A stretch of 64,000 bases of DNA from positions 526,087 to 590,086 of the forward strand of contig VZRN01003374.1 of assembly GCA_013397935.1 (NCBI GenBank). The letters are read 5' to 3'. The stretch comes from Dasyornis broadbenti. Taxonomy: Eukaryota; Chordata; Aves; Passeriformes; Dasyornithidae. The notes beneath the pieces were generated by a model, which worked only from the letters and a program-made list of their open reading frames with translations, made no database searches and had not been told where the DNA came from. Position 1 is the stretch's first letter, and the number at the start of each line of letters is the position of its first letter. Position numbers and translations under genes: made by a program. This document shows positions 1 to 14,306 of the stretch, in pieces.

Positions 1-1146
1 AGTATTTCATTTATGCCCCATGTTTGGAATTAGTGCATCACTTGAGAATCTCAAAGCCTACTACTCCAGTAAGAAGTTGTTTAAGGAGGAATACCTTTTA
101 AGTCAATAGCATTTTTGTAATTTGGGGGCTCTATTGAGAAAACCGAAAAGTATGACCCAGTTATACCTTAAAGGCTCAGAAACCAACACAAAGGGAGGAG
201 GAAAGTACACGGGCTAAAGAGATGTAAAGTCTGGAGTGTTTTTTACTTTGTTTTGGTTTTATCTACTATAACCTTTTGATCATCCAAATTTTTATTGCTT
301 GACAGTATGGGTGGAAGCAAAACATCTGTGCCCTGAAAATGCAACTTTGCAAAACCACAACTGCATATGAACTCATTTCATATCTCCTAACAGCTGTCAG
401 GTAGCTCAGTTAGTCACCTTTCTGGCAATGTGGTTCCGAACAAAATACAGAGCACATTTCCTCCTTCCCTGTAAAGCTTTTGATCAGGCACTACAAATGT
501 TTAACAGAGAGTGGGCCTGAGAGCAAGTTAGTGCACCCTCAGCCAGCTGCACAATTCCCTTCTCACTCCCACATGTGCCAGAAAGCACAGACCCTTTGAG
601 CAGCCTATCCTCTCCATCCTGCCCAGATGATCTGCAGGTCGGTGCCATCAGGATACCTGCAGGAAGCCAACTTCAGTAGGTGTCCTGCAGCACCCAAACG
701 TTTTGCCATTAAAAGCTTCCCAAAACTCTGTGAGCATCTGCAAACTTCTGCAAAGTCTGCTCCCACCACTTTAAACCGTTTCCTAATCTTTTTTTTTTCC
801 CCACAGTAAAAAGAGATCACTTTTTCTTGACTGACGAGTTTAACCGATGGCCAGACACAATACATAACAGGCATCATTAACCCTACTATGCAGTGTTTTT
901 CCGTGGCTCAGGAGAACTTCTACATACTTCTGCGCAGTATCAGGTCCAGACTTGGGGAGAACATCCAGGTAAAGGCTCAGGGCAATACTGTGTCCTCATT
1001 TCTTGTGGCTGTGCTCCTTCCCAGGCAGCCAATGATAATTTCAACTGTTTCAGCCTTACTTTTGTGTTGGCAAAAAACCATAATAGTCACTTCAAGATAT
1101 GGGTGAAGTTCCTTATTTCTGTGCTTGGAATGATTTCATTCTAAGG

Positions 1147-1317
1147 GTGACCAAGCACTGGCACAGGTTGCCCAGACAGGTGGTGGAGTCTCCATCCTAG
1201 GGATGGTCCTGGGCATGGTCTTGGGCAACTGGGTCCAGGTGGTGCTGCTTGAGCAGGAATTGGACAAGATGACTTCCAGAATCCTTCCAAACATAACCAT
1301 GCTGTCATTTTGTGAAA
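1147..1317 (+). mobile_element. CR1 LINE 3' fragment
   Basis: The sequence reads as the 3' end of a CR1 non-LTR retrotransposon in plus orientation: a 'gcacaggttgcccagac' block, then 'ggtggtggagtctccatcc', 'gcttgagcagga', 'ttggacaagatgacttcc', 'ccttccaa' and a degenerate ATTxTGTGA-like end. Only the 3' part is present, as usual for 5'-truncated CR1 copies. No reverse transcriptase frame is left. Confidence 0.9.
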
Positions 1318-4300
1318 CACAGAGTCAGTTATATAGTAACAAATCCATAACAGAACAAACCTCCATCACTACCTTTTAGATGTTTTTTGTGTCTGTTCTT
1401 TCTTTTGCAAGTTGGCCATTTACCTTTCTGATTTTATAGTTCCCTAAAAGCTATCTGGAGTCCCTACTTAAGCACGGCCCCAAAGGTACTTTTCTAGACT
1501 TGTTCCTTACAATGAAGTTTGTATTTTGGAAATTGTAAAGCTGGAGTAAGCAGCAAAATACGTCAGTGTGTCAGAAAGAAAATTAAAAAAAAAAGTTATT
1601 TGATAGCATTGGATGATTTTTTCTATCATTATGGTGATTTTAATGAGAGCTATTTCCAGTCACTTTAGTATATCTCCTCTCAATTTATCTCTGGATGACA
1701 GAAAACAGAGTTCATCCCTCAGGCCTAATTTTAACATGAACTCTTTAAGGAGAATTCCCTATTACAGCTCATTTAATGCTTTTGATTCTGAGTCAACCCT
1801 TGTAAGTATTAATGAAAAAACTGCAAGCCCTAACTATCTTAACCAGGTATTCACTATTTAATCAAATTACGGATTTTAAAAACATATTGCAGAATGGTAA
1901 TAGCTATTAAGATACACCGACTAAGGAAGGAACGGCATTTCCTTGAGTCTGCCAAGCAAACTAATGCAGTTTCATAGACCTCTGTTTGCACAGGAGATAA
2001 GAAATACTGGGGAAAAGAAAAACACCCTGTACTCATTTAAAAATAAGTTAATTAGCTCTGAAATAACTGTCTAAGAACCAGGAAGCACAGACTCCACACC
2101 AAAAGGACAAATGGAAAGAGACAAGCATGAGCTTTGAATGTTACAGTTCTGAAGACTTAGTCACTGCATTAGCAGAGCACACAAACAGTCTGCTATTGTC
2201 AGGGCTGACTTCTATAGAGCACATAAATCTTTATTATGAGGCATATGGTTCTGACAGCTCCACAGCACACAGGCTGTTGCAAGATGCCTTTCACAAGAAG
2301 CAGCAACCTCACCATGTGTGGAAAAGATGGGTTTGCCTTTACAGTGCCTGATGCAGTTAAAAAATTTAGCAAGCATTGTAGTGTATGCAAAAGCCTCACA
2401 GGTAACAGCCAAGCAGCTGTTTGAAAGAACCCCACATAGGAATGCAAGTTCAAAAGGGGAGATCACTGGGGTGGGCAGGAGCCAAAAAATTTGAACTTTG
2501 CGTTTGCAATGCAATGTTCATTTAATGCATATTACATGGGACAGGCATGTTAATATTCCTCTCCTGAATGAATGGCAACAAGAAGCGAAAAACAGGCAGA
2601 GTAACGGGGCTAGGAATGGGAAAAACACCACCCAGGGTACTCTCAAGATCATCATCTGGCAAACAAAATGAATAACTGACAAAAAGGATCTTACACAAGG
2701 ATACCACGAGGAGAGCAATGGAATAGCAAGAGCTGGGGAGAACTGCTGCTGCTGCCAGCATTCAGAAAGGTTGTGAAGATTTAGGGCACTCTTATGCAGG
2801 TGCTCTGATGGTTTAACTGTTTTCTTGTTATTTGCACTTGTCTTTAATTAAACTGATTGCTCAGTCCAACATCACATTGGCCTCTATTTTGAAGGCATGC
2901 TGTGACACAGTATGGTGGCCTTTCCTGCTGTGAGTATCTGTGACTATCTACTATATCTGCCTGCTGTGTGTTTTTTTGGTTGTAGGTTGAAGGCTCTCCT
3001 GGGGTTCGGCATTAGTTCCCTAGTAAATCTATGTAAGCATTACTGTCTCTTTGCTTTACGCCTTGAGGGGCAAAACTCTTATTATCTGCACTACAAATGC
3101 CTGTTTTGATCATGGAGGCACAGGATCATATTCTGAGAGTTAGAGAATTTACGGAACTTGGAAGCAAATATCATCACTGTCAAAAGGCCTCAACTTAATG
3201 AAATAGGCAGAATTCCAGCCCTACAGTTTAAATTAGTGGATTAAATTCTATCAGAACAATGTTTTTCAAGAATGAGGGCCTGAAAATACACCCTTCAAAC
3301 AGCTTTCATATATTTAGGGGCTGATGGATGCTAAAACATGGTTTCGAAAAGCCACAGTGGGAATTTAAATATAGGTAATTGTTAAAGTACAGTGCAGTTA
3401 TATTATCACAACTTAATACTTAAAACCACTCAAGATAGCTTTGCAAGCGTTTGAAGGTAAATGCCTCATTAACAGATTGCTGCTTTTATCATATGAGTCA
3501 CTAAGAACTTCTGTTATGATGGTAAAAAGCACATTAAAAGCTAGCAAAAAAAGAAAATCAATCCTGTACAAGACAGTTCTTCAAGGTGCTGCCTTCTCAG
3601 TAGCACAGAGGGAGTAAAATCCGCAAAAACCAAATGCTACATTTTCCCTGGTATAAGACCATATATTCTTTATTATTTTTTTCAGAACAGCAACTGGCCT
3701 CTGAACATGTTCTGCAGTTACTATTAAACAGGGATGTGGAAAGTCACAAGTTATTTTCACAGGCATTCTTCTCCTCTAATTGGGGTTGCAAATAAGTCTG
3801 GCAGGACTGAAAAAAAAAGGAGGCAGGAATGCTTCATGGAAGCATTTATCCTTCAGTGACTATGAGATTTTATTATGCCACCCTCGCCCATCCGTCATGA
3901 TGCTGCAGGAATCTTTTTCATGCCAAATTATCCTGTGTGTGGACCAAGCAGAGGGCCAGATCCTGAGGGATTTCAAAAGATGCAGTACTTAAAAAACCCA
4001 ATCTAATGTTGAGATATCATCGCACAACTCATGACCCTCACAAGCTTTCCTGAAACTTATTTCCAGAAAATCATCCTGTTTTAAGATATGGATGCAAAAA
4101 CCAGTCCCTCTTGGCTCCCTGAGTATCTGCTTGAGTACAAACTTCAATATTTTGCCCAGTACTTCTGGGCCATAACAGGGGCTTTGAACACAGGGGAGAA
4201 GCCTGCAGGCCAAGGGCATACACAAATACCAGCTCTTCTGACGGACGGGGCATGAAACACAATGTCCTCTCTCAGGCAGGGACCATTTTAGGAGCTTCAA

Positions 4301-7300
4301 AACGCTCTGCTGTCCTCCTGTGATCAAACTAAGATTATTTCTTTACTGAGGGACCTGCTTCTGCTGCTCTCTCCCCAACTGGATTTAATTCATGACATTC
4401 AGGGTGTCTATTGAGACTGAACATCTTGCACAGTGCCAATTTATTTCCAGCTAATAGAGGCTCGAAAGTGGTAGCATAGTTTATTATGGAATTCATTAAT
4501 ATCTGATTTTAAGGATGTGGCATATTCTGTAAGTGGCTGAAAATTACAGTGTTGCATAACTGCTGTGATCTATTTAAAATTACATTTTTCTATTTCAGAG
4601 GTTCAAAAATTAAGAAGGAAGAAAGAGAAAAAGGAAGCAAATTCAAGATTTGAAGACTACTGAAGATTTGAAGATGGTGCACCAAAAACCAGCAGGCTAA
4701 CGAAGAAACTATCAGACCTTTTGAAATGCCCCATGTACACACATTAATACTGTAACAAATTCTTGTTCTGACTTCTGCTTCATGCATGAACGTTTTTGCC
4801 ACCTCTAGCAGGAAGACTCGTGGACCAGAAGTCATATTCTGAACAAACCCTGGCCCGAAGAAGAGGGCCTGTTTTTAATAAACTGCCAGAGACAGCCTCA
4901 CAAGGCTACCCTGGAAGCAGCAAGCTGAAACAATGGACAAAGGTTTCTCAAAACTCCTAATACTTATTACATTTCCATGAGTCCTCTTTCCAATGTTAAA
5001 AATGAGGCAGGCTACAGAAGAGCAAAATAACCCATCTGAACCACCGCTAAAATTTACTTGCTCAAATATCAACACCTTATTTCTGAAATGCTTAGGTATA
5101 ATGCTACTGCTGATGCACAGTTACCTCTGAGGAAAGCACAGGAGCCATCTCAGATTTCCAGATCGCTCTCCAGTGATTAGAAAGTCTAAGTGACCAAACA
5201 GCATCTTGATTAATGAGCATTTTCTTACTACAGCTTGAATGAGCACAAGGATTAATCACTCATGCAAGAAAGAGCTTCCTTCAACCAAATTACCTACTTG
5301 CTATTCCACAGCACTCTCTTCCTGGGCAACCTTCCCTCTACCCACACAGAGCAGGTGACAGTAACCTTCTAGGTTTAATAAAACTCATAATATTAAGTGG
5401 TGTGATTATGAAACTTAAAAATAATAATTAAAAAAAATAGAGGAAGAAATACTATAGATATCTTCTGATTATCACTTAACTAGTATTTCATCACAGTATA
5501 GAACAGCTGTAAAAAGCACATGTCCACCTTCATTATAAACAATTTAGTTTTAATAAATTACATTAGATGAAAATTTAATATGGGGGCTATTAGAACTGGT
5601 TCATTAACCCTAACATCTCATTTACAGAGTAAGTAATTTCTATGGGTCCAGTATACAGTTTACACTGAAGTAAGAATGAAGACAGTATCTACTGATCAAA
5701 TTCAACTCAACTTCAAGTGTACTAAATATTTATGTTTTTTCATCTGTATCTTTCATGTAAAAGAGACATATGACTAAAATGACCGAATGCTTGCTGAAAA
5801 TAAAAGGCAGTCCTAATTCAATTATCATTAACAAAATAAACATAGTTTTTTTCTAATCATGTTCCTAATTTAATCCCAGGCTGAAATAAACTGATTATTT
5901 TTGTATGAAAAAACCCTAAAATCTATGAAAACCATACTTAAGATGCTACATATGTTACAATGTAGCTACATAACCTCATAGTTTTTATTACACATTATTC
6001 TTTTATGGATGTCCTTACTGAATTATTAGTCACATAACGTGTTAGTTCACCTTAAACCAAAACATCGCAGCCAATTACAGTGTTATTTCTCAGTTACACA
6101 GTTCATTTTAGTTGCATACATCTACTATGCATCCTTTTATTTCTGTACACGTTTGTAGCACACAATGTTGTAACACCAACTAAGCAATAGTAAACCAGAG
6201 GGAAAGGCTGGATATCTCCAGTTTCTGTTTATTTCTTAGTAGCCAAGGAGCAGCTGCTCTACAGTGAAAGTGGAAAAGAGGTAACTGCAGCAGGAAACAG
6301 AGGTCCTCTGACTTCACAGTCCCTTGAAGAAAAAATTATAATGCCAGACTCCAATGAAAATAATAAAACCAGAAATAAGGGTATTCATGTGCATTTTCAC
6401 GCATCATGTGGCTCATAAAAGCAATTTTGCTCAGATGAGATCATTGCTCTCTGTACATACATGATAATTAAGAATAGCATAAGGTGCTTAAACCCAGATG
6501 GAATAACATAATGCAGCAAACCATTTGCAAGATAACTATTCTGGTTTACAACAGGGAGGGTAACAAAACTGTTCTTCAAATGCTCTGGCAAGCATCGAAT
6601 TGTTTAGACTGAGATTTTACAAAAAAGGTATTTGCATTCAGGTATATGTTTGTCACTACTCCCATATCACTAAAATGTCCCATCTCTCCCATCAGCAAAC
6701 AACTGCTTAAAGAAATTAAAGTAATTTACACTGAATTTCTTATTCAGTCAAGGGGAAAGGCATACTTTTCTGCATGCTCCAAAGGCTGTAATATTTAGTA
6801 GCTCAAGAAAAGTCTTCTTAGCACTTCAACCTAGGATAAAAAAAAATTCTAGAAACTATTCTTCATTGAAATTGCCATGTTCAGTGAATGCCATTTTACT
6901 GACATGCCTGTAGGATCCTGTACAAAAGTTCAGACTCAAGATGGTGAAATTGTCACGGCACACTCTACTATTATAGATGTTATCTACAGCAAGATCACTC
7001 AGTGAATACACAATAGAAACCCAAAGAGAATTTTTCTTTTTTGTTTTCGATTCAAACTACTCTTACACAGAGGAGGCAGAATAACACAGATTGTATGTCA
7101 AACTATGAAAGCCTTGCAGGTTATTCAAAGTAGAGCTTGAACATTATGTTTCCTTCTGCTGATACAGTTCATTTCTAGATTATAAGGAACCCTTGTAATG
7201 CATATAACAGCTTAATACTGCCTCAAGTTTTTGAAGCATCTCAAAGGCACCAAAACACCTTCCAACTGAGACAGCGTAATATTAACAGAATAGGAAAAAA

Positions 7301-10300
7301 CCCATGCATCACAAGGACCATAACTCACAATGATCTTGAAAAATAAAATAGTCAGAACCGAGGATGTGAGAATTGGTATGAAGTTCATAATAGCTATGTT
7401 ACACCCTCAGACTGTATGAAAATGTCTAAACACAGCATTATATATCATAAGCATCCTACCTTCGTGGTTCTGATGAGCCCTGCCACTCACACTTATACAA
7501 AAAAAGTACATGAATGCATGTGTGGGCTGTGGTACAGACATGCCTGTCACATGGCTGATGATCTCAACCAAATGAAAACCCTTTCAATTTACCAAGCACA
7601 CCAAGCACGTTTCCCCTACATTTCTCCACCTATCTACAGATAATCAAATGAATGAATCTGATTGAACTGATACATCTAACAATATGAACAGTCCTGCAAA
7701 AAACTCTGAAGTACTTCCAGTTGTTTGATAGGAATTATGAGGAATATGCAGAACAGAAGGTGGCACATACACATTTTTTGGCTCCAAATAGGGATGCCCT
7801 GTCTAACATATTGCTTCCAAACTTCTCTTTATATCGTATTTCACTGTCTTAAGTTCCCCATACATTTCTGTGTATCTTTAGATAGATGACAGGCAGACAC
7901 AGATGACAGACAAATATACATTAGAATGGTTATGCAAGTGCCGTTTCACACTGAGCAAAGCAGACTTGCCATTTTAAAGTAGTATTTGAGTTCTTTAACA
8001 AAATAACAACAAAATCCTCCTTCATTTTCTAATCAGTTTTTCTCATGTATACTGCTGAGAGTAAGTTTTCAAAAACTGGATGATTTAGTTAGGTAGGACT
8101 TGGTAAGATATGAGATCATGAAAATGTATACTTTTTTTTAAGTTGTTCTCCTTTTTTTACCTACTTAAAATTTCACAAATCATATGAAAAGAAAATTTGT
8201 TTTTAAAATCCACTATTCTGTAATGAGAGCTAGAGTACAGAGACTTAACTTTATTAAGGTCAACAAACACTTGGGTAGTTGAGGTCACCACTGTCTTTTA
8301 AAATTTCATTTCTTAAAACAGTGCTCTGAAAATAGCATGACTTGTTCACATTCCAAAAAATTCAGAGAAAAAAAAGGCAGATTAAGCTCTTCCTTATAAA
8401 TACTCCTCAGACTGAAAAAGTGCCTTTATTGCCTGACTGTATTTTTAAGAGACTTCACTGAGAGTTCATGAAAGCTGCAGGATTACACTCCCAGAGATTC
8501 AAATCCTAATCAATTTTTTACCATCATTTTTCCCTCTATATAAAGCAGCACAGATAAACAGAGAAGTCAGAGCCCTCCCTCCAGCTACAACTTCTTCAAG
8601 AAACACCTTCCCGTATTCCAAACCTCTGTAAAGTAGATACTTCACAGGCATAGATACATAAAGGTGGGGACACATTGCCCTAAGACAGCCAATTGATGAA
8701 AGCACTGCAATGCCCCAATCTGCTCCATTCACATGCTCATCCCCTGATTGACACACACGAGTCCTTTCCAAGGCACCCATAAGGAACATTGGTACCAGAG
8801 TTTTCCAACCAGCTCTTTCATCTCAAAACCATTAACTCTTCTGACATTTGTACCTCCAAGCACCTGCAGGCAGTGAGCACGGGAGGTCTCTGCTGAACAG
8901 GATAAATGCACCTGACCGCCTGGAGCCAGGGAAGAACTCATCGCCTGCAAGTGGGAGCAGAGATGTGACACGAACCCTCACTCAGCCAAAGAAATATGCA
9001 CAAGTTGCTTATTCAAGCCCACAGCGCGATGCTGCAGAGTCATATGCTCTTCTCCAACAGGCACACGTACACAGACGACACAGCCAGTGCAGAATTTATG
9101 AATTCTTGAGTATGCAAGAATATTCTTCTCTCTTCACAGTAGTAGCTAAAGTAGTTTGGAAACCACATGCCGTAAAGAGATAATTTATTGCCAAAATGCA
9201 AATCTTCAGAACATCTGCCTGTAGGGCCTCTCCATAAATTCAAATAAAGCTTTCAAGGCTCAGGTTTACAGCACAGCATAACCACGTTGAACAGCATTTC
9301 AGACGCTCTTCAGATTCTCCGGTATTCTGGATACTGTCCAAGTAGTAATTAATAGAGTCAACACATTCCCAGTATTTGGTGTTGATTTGGAACTGCACAA
9401 AACTGTCTCCTCTGAGAGTAGTGAAATGCAGAACACATGGAATCACATTGGACACTTTCAGATGTGGAACTTACACAATATTTGCTGCGGATAACACAAT
9501 CTCATCAGCCCTTATTCATGCTAGATAATAACAAACTATTTTCTGTCAGAGCCAAGGACATTTTAAAAAACAGGCCATCTCCTCCAGTTATGAAAAGAAA
9601 CAGCCACTTCTCAAAAGTTTTATTTTATTGTAATAACAAAATAATTGTAAATAACACACTAGAAGCACCACAAGGCAATATGAGCATCATATAATCCAGT
9701 TACCTACTACCAAATCACTGAAGAGGGAAGAAATCTGCAGCTTGTGTGGTGCTTACAAAATATCTGTACTTACAGTCAGCAGAGGGACAAAGCCCTGGGT
9801 TTATTTCTGGAATATCTAGACAGGAATGGTGTCAATACCAGTATTTCTGGCCTCATGAACAGTTTGCAAGACCACAGCTGAAAGGGCCATTTGATCTGTT
9901 ATATCCCTACAACATCTTGCCTGCTGAGCTCGCAAGGATGGCAGTCCATACCTAGCAGACAGCCTTGCTTGCTCACTCCCACCACACATGAAGCCACAGC
10001 TTCACCAGAGCACTTGGATAAAGCTTTGACTGCTGAAGAAGGTTTCATTGCCCTCTCCAGAAGCACTGTGCAAGCATTTCCAACGGTGCTTCCAGTGCTA
10101 CCCATCTCTGAGCTGACAGCCACACAGAGCAAGGCATTTACAGATATTAATGTGTTAGTGTTATTCTATTATCAAGTCAACCAGGAGAAGGCAATGCTGT
10201 GAGGCAAGAACTGTAGCAGTCGGTGCACTACAGTAGTGACACAGATGTGAAGGGAAAAGGAGAGGACTATAAAGAGAGAGGAATGCTTAAAGAGCATTCA

Positions 10301-10726
10301 AATATGATTGATTGTGTTTTGTTTAAGAGGGGACTCATTTTCAGCTCAAAACTGAATAGCAGATTGTTGTTCATACCCAGCTTTTTGTTATTCATAACCA
10401 AAGACAGCCCTTGCAAGGGGACAGGTATTAACAGACCCTGAGGCTAAGCCTTTGCAGCCTGAGTGTTTTATCAAGCTACTGTAATTCTCTTGACTTCTGA
10501 AAATCAAAGTGTTAGTGCACGCTTTATTCGAACCTTTAAAAACATTAGTGCCCAAATGCTGTTTCACAGATGTCCAAGTATCTCAGGGACAGCCCAGGAA
10601 AAGGATCTAAAATAAATTTCCATAATCTTAAATTTACTACACTCACATGGAAGATTTTTAGGGCTCGGTGAAATAGCAAATACCAATGTGATTGGCTCAG
10701 GTTTTGATCTTGCAAAATTAGGTAGC

Positions 10727-10810
10727 CACAGAATCACAGAATAAGCTGAAGGAAGGGACTCATGAGGATCACTGAGTCCAGCTCCCAGCCCTGCACAGCA
10801 CCATTCCCAA
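10727..10810 (-). mobile_element. CR1 LINE 3' fragment, reverse orientation
   Basis: It begins with 'cacagaatcacagaat', the reverse complement of the CR1 terminal ATTCTGTG repeat, followed by 'aagggactcatgaggatcac' and 'gtccagctcccagccctgca', which match the reverse complement of the CR1 3' end. The copy is short and diverged, and it lies in an ARPP21 intron in the same orientation as the gene. Confidence 0.8.
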
Positions 10811-11797
10811 GTCTTTCCACTTTTCTACAGCAGAAGCTAATAACATTAAAAGAAAAAACTCTCTGCAACTGGATGTAAATAAATCACCTAACTACTGGAT
10901 ATATAAATGAAATAAATGTTTATATTTCTCCTTCTAATTGAATACAGGAAGTACACAATTTTCAAACAGGGCTTTCCTGTTCCAATACCAGATACCAAAA
11001 CTTCATTACCAGCTTGTAATTATTTCCTCTTCATTATATAGGTAGAGAGGGAGAGGAAGACTACGTTCAGTACACATGTGGCACTTGGCAGAAGAAGTGA
11101 TGGTGATTAGGCATGGACACATTACTGCAGCGCATATCAAGTTTTGGTTAGTCTTACACAGATTCATAGAGGAGCACAGAACTCATGCCAGCACAGGTTT
11201 AACCTGCCAGGAATTTTGCAATGGATTTGAGCCATCAGAAGGAATTTGTATTTCACAGAAACTCTATAGTCAAACAGTGAGATTTGAAGGGAAAATAAAG
11301 TGGAACCAGGATGGGAGGAGAAGAAAAGGGAATGAATGGTGGCTGGTGATGGAGGGGAACCAAATCCTAAATAATCAGGCTGGGCAGAAAATGACTTCTG
11401 AAGCTGGGAGAGGCAGAACAAGGAAAGAGACAATCTTCCAAATATAAATGGTTTGTTTAGGATACAGCTGTATGACTTGCAAAGCAATGAGCTCCTTTCT
11501 GTAGCAAAGTGGTGGCACTAAGGAATCAGGAAAAGTAACATTCCAAGATACTGTGCTAAGTTTCTTGCAAGAGACCATTTAGGCTGACTTCTCCTCATGT
11601 ATCTTTATAGCCTTAGATAGCCTCACCATGAGGGCCCTGTCCTCCCCTCCCAACCTAGAAAACAATAAACAGCACTCACTCCTGCTACAAAAATAACTAA
11701 AAAATATATTAAAAAATTACACCACGCAGTCATGGTACAAACCAGCTCTTGTCTTGAGAAAGGGAACAAGGGAAAACACAACAGTGTTGTTACTTAC

Positions 11798-11938
11798 ATT
11801 CTTGTATTGCTGGTCTTGTTGATAATTACAGATTTTCCAGTCTGATCCACATTGTGATCCATTCCGAAATAAGCTGCCACTCTGTGCACTAGCATCCTCT
11901 GGTACGATGACATCTGAGGGAACTTTTTATAGTGATTA
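11798..11938 (-). CDS. ARPP21: ARPP21 coding exon: R3H domain core with the Arg-x3-His motif
   Basis: This 141-base exon encodes residues 191 (part) to 237 plus two bases of the next codon. It carries the heart of the R3H domain: NHYKKFPQMSSYQRMLVHRV, then AAYFGMDHNVDQTGKSVIIN. The signature Arg and His are R205 and H209 in the spliced numbering. In this family the R3H fold binds single-stranded nucleic acid; in long ARPP21 it helps bind U-rich sites in mRNA 3' UTRs in neurons. The acceptor on the minus strand is TTTCTAG and the donor is GAAT|GTAAGT, leaving a split Ile codon as expected before the SUZ region. The first base completes an Asn codon begun in the previous exon (AA|T), giving the run DNNNHY. 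This is the last coding exon in the window, so the gene is cut here by the window edge. Confidence 0.97.
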
Positions 11939-12844
11939 CTAGAAACAAAAGAAACAAATAGCATTGATAATTACATTTCCCTTTAAGCTATAAATAAATG
12001 AAAACAGCAATACATTTGATAATTCAGTGGACAGAAATCTAACAGAAAACTTCCCTGTTGTGCATTGACATACAAATGTTTGCTACAGAAAGGCTGAAAG
12101 AAAAAAGAAAATGAATTAATTTTAGAGTTTCTAATAAGCACATTTCCATGTGCAACATTGGGATAAACAAAGCTCATGCTTCACGGTACCTAGTCAGTAT
12201 TCTGTGTTGGGAAGAACTTGTCCCCCAGTCCCCCACACGCACTCACACTCCCTGAGCAACCAATCCTACAGATTTGCTGAGACACTGGCAACAGCTTTCT
12301 GCCTTTCTCCCAAAGGTCAGATGCAGGGCAATTCTGGAAAGATCTAGTTCAGCAAACACTCCTTTTTTTCTCTATTACTGACAAAATGCTTATTTCCCAT
12401 CAGCATATTTTTTTCCTCTGCTGCTATTCTGACTCTCTGTTTTTAAAGCTGCAGGAATATTGTATTATAAAGAGAACATAGTAGCAAGAAGCCCTCCACC
12501 TAAGTTCAGTTTTATTTTCCAACACATTGGAATAACATAGCACAAAGAAAAAAACATGAGATAACAATTTTGATTACCCTCTACACTAAAAGCTTTCATT
12601 ATATTTTTGGATCTAAATGAACAGAGCCAGTGCAATTACAACACAATGAAAAGCAAAAGGTTTTCATTTACATCTACTGTATTTTAAGCACTCCCACTAC
12701 ATGTCAGGAAATAAAAGCCTGCTCTTGGAGCGTGCCAGTAACAGCCCTCAGGAGCACTGTGGTCCATATGAGCATATCCCTCGCACAACCCACATTGCAA
12801 CACACGCATGTGACTTAATAAGCCAAGTGTGGAATTCAACTTAC

Positions 12845-12904
12845 TTGTTGTCACTGATGAAATCAATAATTTCCTGTTCCATTTTCAAGAGTATCATTCT
12901 GTCC
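12845..12904 (-). CDS. ARPP21: ARPP21 coding exon: first helix of the R3H domain
   Basis: This 60-base exon encodes DRMILLKMEQEIIDFISDN, residues 172-190, with the first base completing Arg171 and the last two bases opening Asn191. It forms the amphipathic N-terminal helix of the R3H domain. The acceptor is TTTTTGACAG|G and the donor is AACAA|GTAAGT. Phases fit both neighbours without any frameshift, and the amino acid sequence is nearly the same as in mammalian ARPP21 as I remember it (Ser for Ala near the end). Confidence 0.97.
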
Positions 12905-14227
12905 CTGTCAAAAAGAAATGCAAGGATTTGCACCATCAACTATGAATAAACATTTCAGAGGAAAATATTCATATACCAATGTTTGTAAGGCTATTTTGCA
13001 AGCACTGTCAGTCATCTTGATTAAAAATGAAACATGCATTTTTTACCCTGGCTCATCTGCAAAAGACTACAGGCCTGCTTTGCTGCACCTTCACTGACAT
13101 ACATGACAGATTCCACTCCTCTGTGAGCTCAGCTATGATCTGAAAGCACTTCCAGCCACAACAGGCTGCAATCAATGCACTGCATAGAAAGACTCTCACT
13201 GCTATGGATAGCTTTGGTCTTTTTTCACCCTTTTTTGATGGAAAATGAGATTTCCAGCTAAGCTAGATCTTTCACAAGAAGAGCTGTACCCACAGAAATT
13301 TGCAGCATTTTTCCTGAGACGTCTCTTCCACAAGGCATTGATTTGCTGCAAGAAAGCTGGACACATCTAATCTAGTTAGAGAACACAATGGAAAACACCA
13401 CCTTTGAACTATGGCTCCCAGGAGGCAACGCACAGTAGTTCTCAGGCAAAATGCTCTGTTTTCAACCGGAAGGTCTCAGATGTTCCTTTTCCCCCTCCTC
13501 CCTTGTCAAAAACATTCAGAAGACCCCCCAGCATATTTCCACACATTTCTAAGCTTGACAGAGTCACACCATTCCTTAGTTCTTTTGAACTTTCTCATTT
13601 TGCACGGATAAAGCAATTGAAGGACCTTCCATCACCTGTACAAGAGGTTATGCAAGCTGTTAGGTACCCAATTATTCCCCATTCTCCTGGGAATAATTGC
13701 AGAATTACACAGTACCTATTTAACACATCCAACTGAAATGAACATTGAAAACTACAATGTATAAAAATATTACAGATCTTTCCTTGGACGTTCAGAAGAA
13801 AATTTAATGAGACGGGCTTGTAGCTCCAAATTAAAACTATGGGAATACTGAGAGTAGAATTTGGCACTGAGCACAGGATTTTAATTGTGTGCAGCATTGC
13901 TAAAACAAAGCTACTTTATATTCATATACAAATCTCCAACCACAATAGTTATAATGTGTTATTGCAATCACCATGTAGAGCTGTATACAAGAAGGTAAGG
14001 ACAAAGACCAGATGTTACTGAAAGTGCAATTAAGCAATGAGTGACTGAATGTGGGAGAAGTAGTTGATGAGTTTTATAGCCTTTTTCTCTGTTAACAGCC
14101 TACCCTCCTTTACATTTTCCCTCATAATCATCTCCAGAACAAATAAAACACAGTGTAAAGTTACGGGAAGTCGAAGACTGCCAGCTATAATTTCAGGAAT
14201 GTCAGCTCTAATGCAGGAAATACCTAC

Positions 14228-14306
14228 CTGGGGTTATTCTTCAATGTGTTAATGAGAAACTCATGCAAATCTATGCCTGTTGAATCTGTATACTCTTGAC
14301 TGCAAT
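14228..14306 (-). CDS. ARPP21: ARPP21 coding exon: linker leading into the R3H domain
   Basis: This 79-base exon encodes CSQEYTDSTGIDLHEFLINT followed by LKNNP, residues 146-170. The first two bases complete Asp145 and the last two open Arg171. The acceptor is TATTTTTCAG|AT and the donor is CCCAG|GTAGGT. The 'TGIDLHEFLINTL' block precedes the R3H domain in ARPP21 and its R3HDM relatives and is highly conserved. The reading frame is intact. Confidence 0.97.

Larger units (their letters stand above)
1..11797 (-). other. ARPP21: ARPP21 intron (partial), downstream of the last visible coding exon
   Basis: This stretch follows, in transcript order, the donor site of the exon at 11798-11938. I read both strands for the next ARPP21 exon, which should continue the frame after a split Ile codon and enter the SUZ region, and did not find it. 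I therefore take the whole stretch as intron that runs off the left edge. The content is AT-rich unique sequence with two CR1 fragments (1147-1317 and 10727-10810). Short open frames here have no recognisable domain or splice support. Confidence 0.75.

Noticed and set aside
605..877. 90-codon minus-strand open frame with a protein-like look
   Set aside because: No domain or relative recognised and no matching exon borders. Length is within chance expectation for 64 kb.
8848..9183. 111-codon plus-strand open frame
   Set aside because: It has no family resemblance, no flanking splice sites and lies in an ARPP21 intron.
1..11797. Presence of miR-128-2, which lies in an ARPP21 intron in vertebrates
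   Set aside because: I looked for the mature miR-128 core and its reverse complement and did not find it. The host intron is further downstream in the gene and should lie outside the window.
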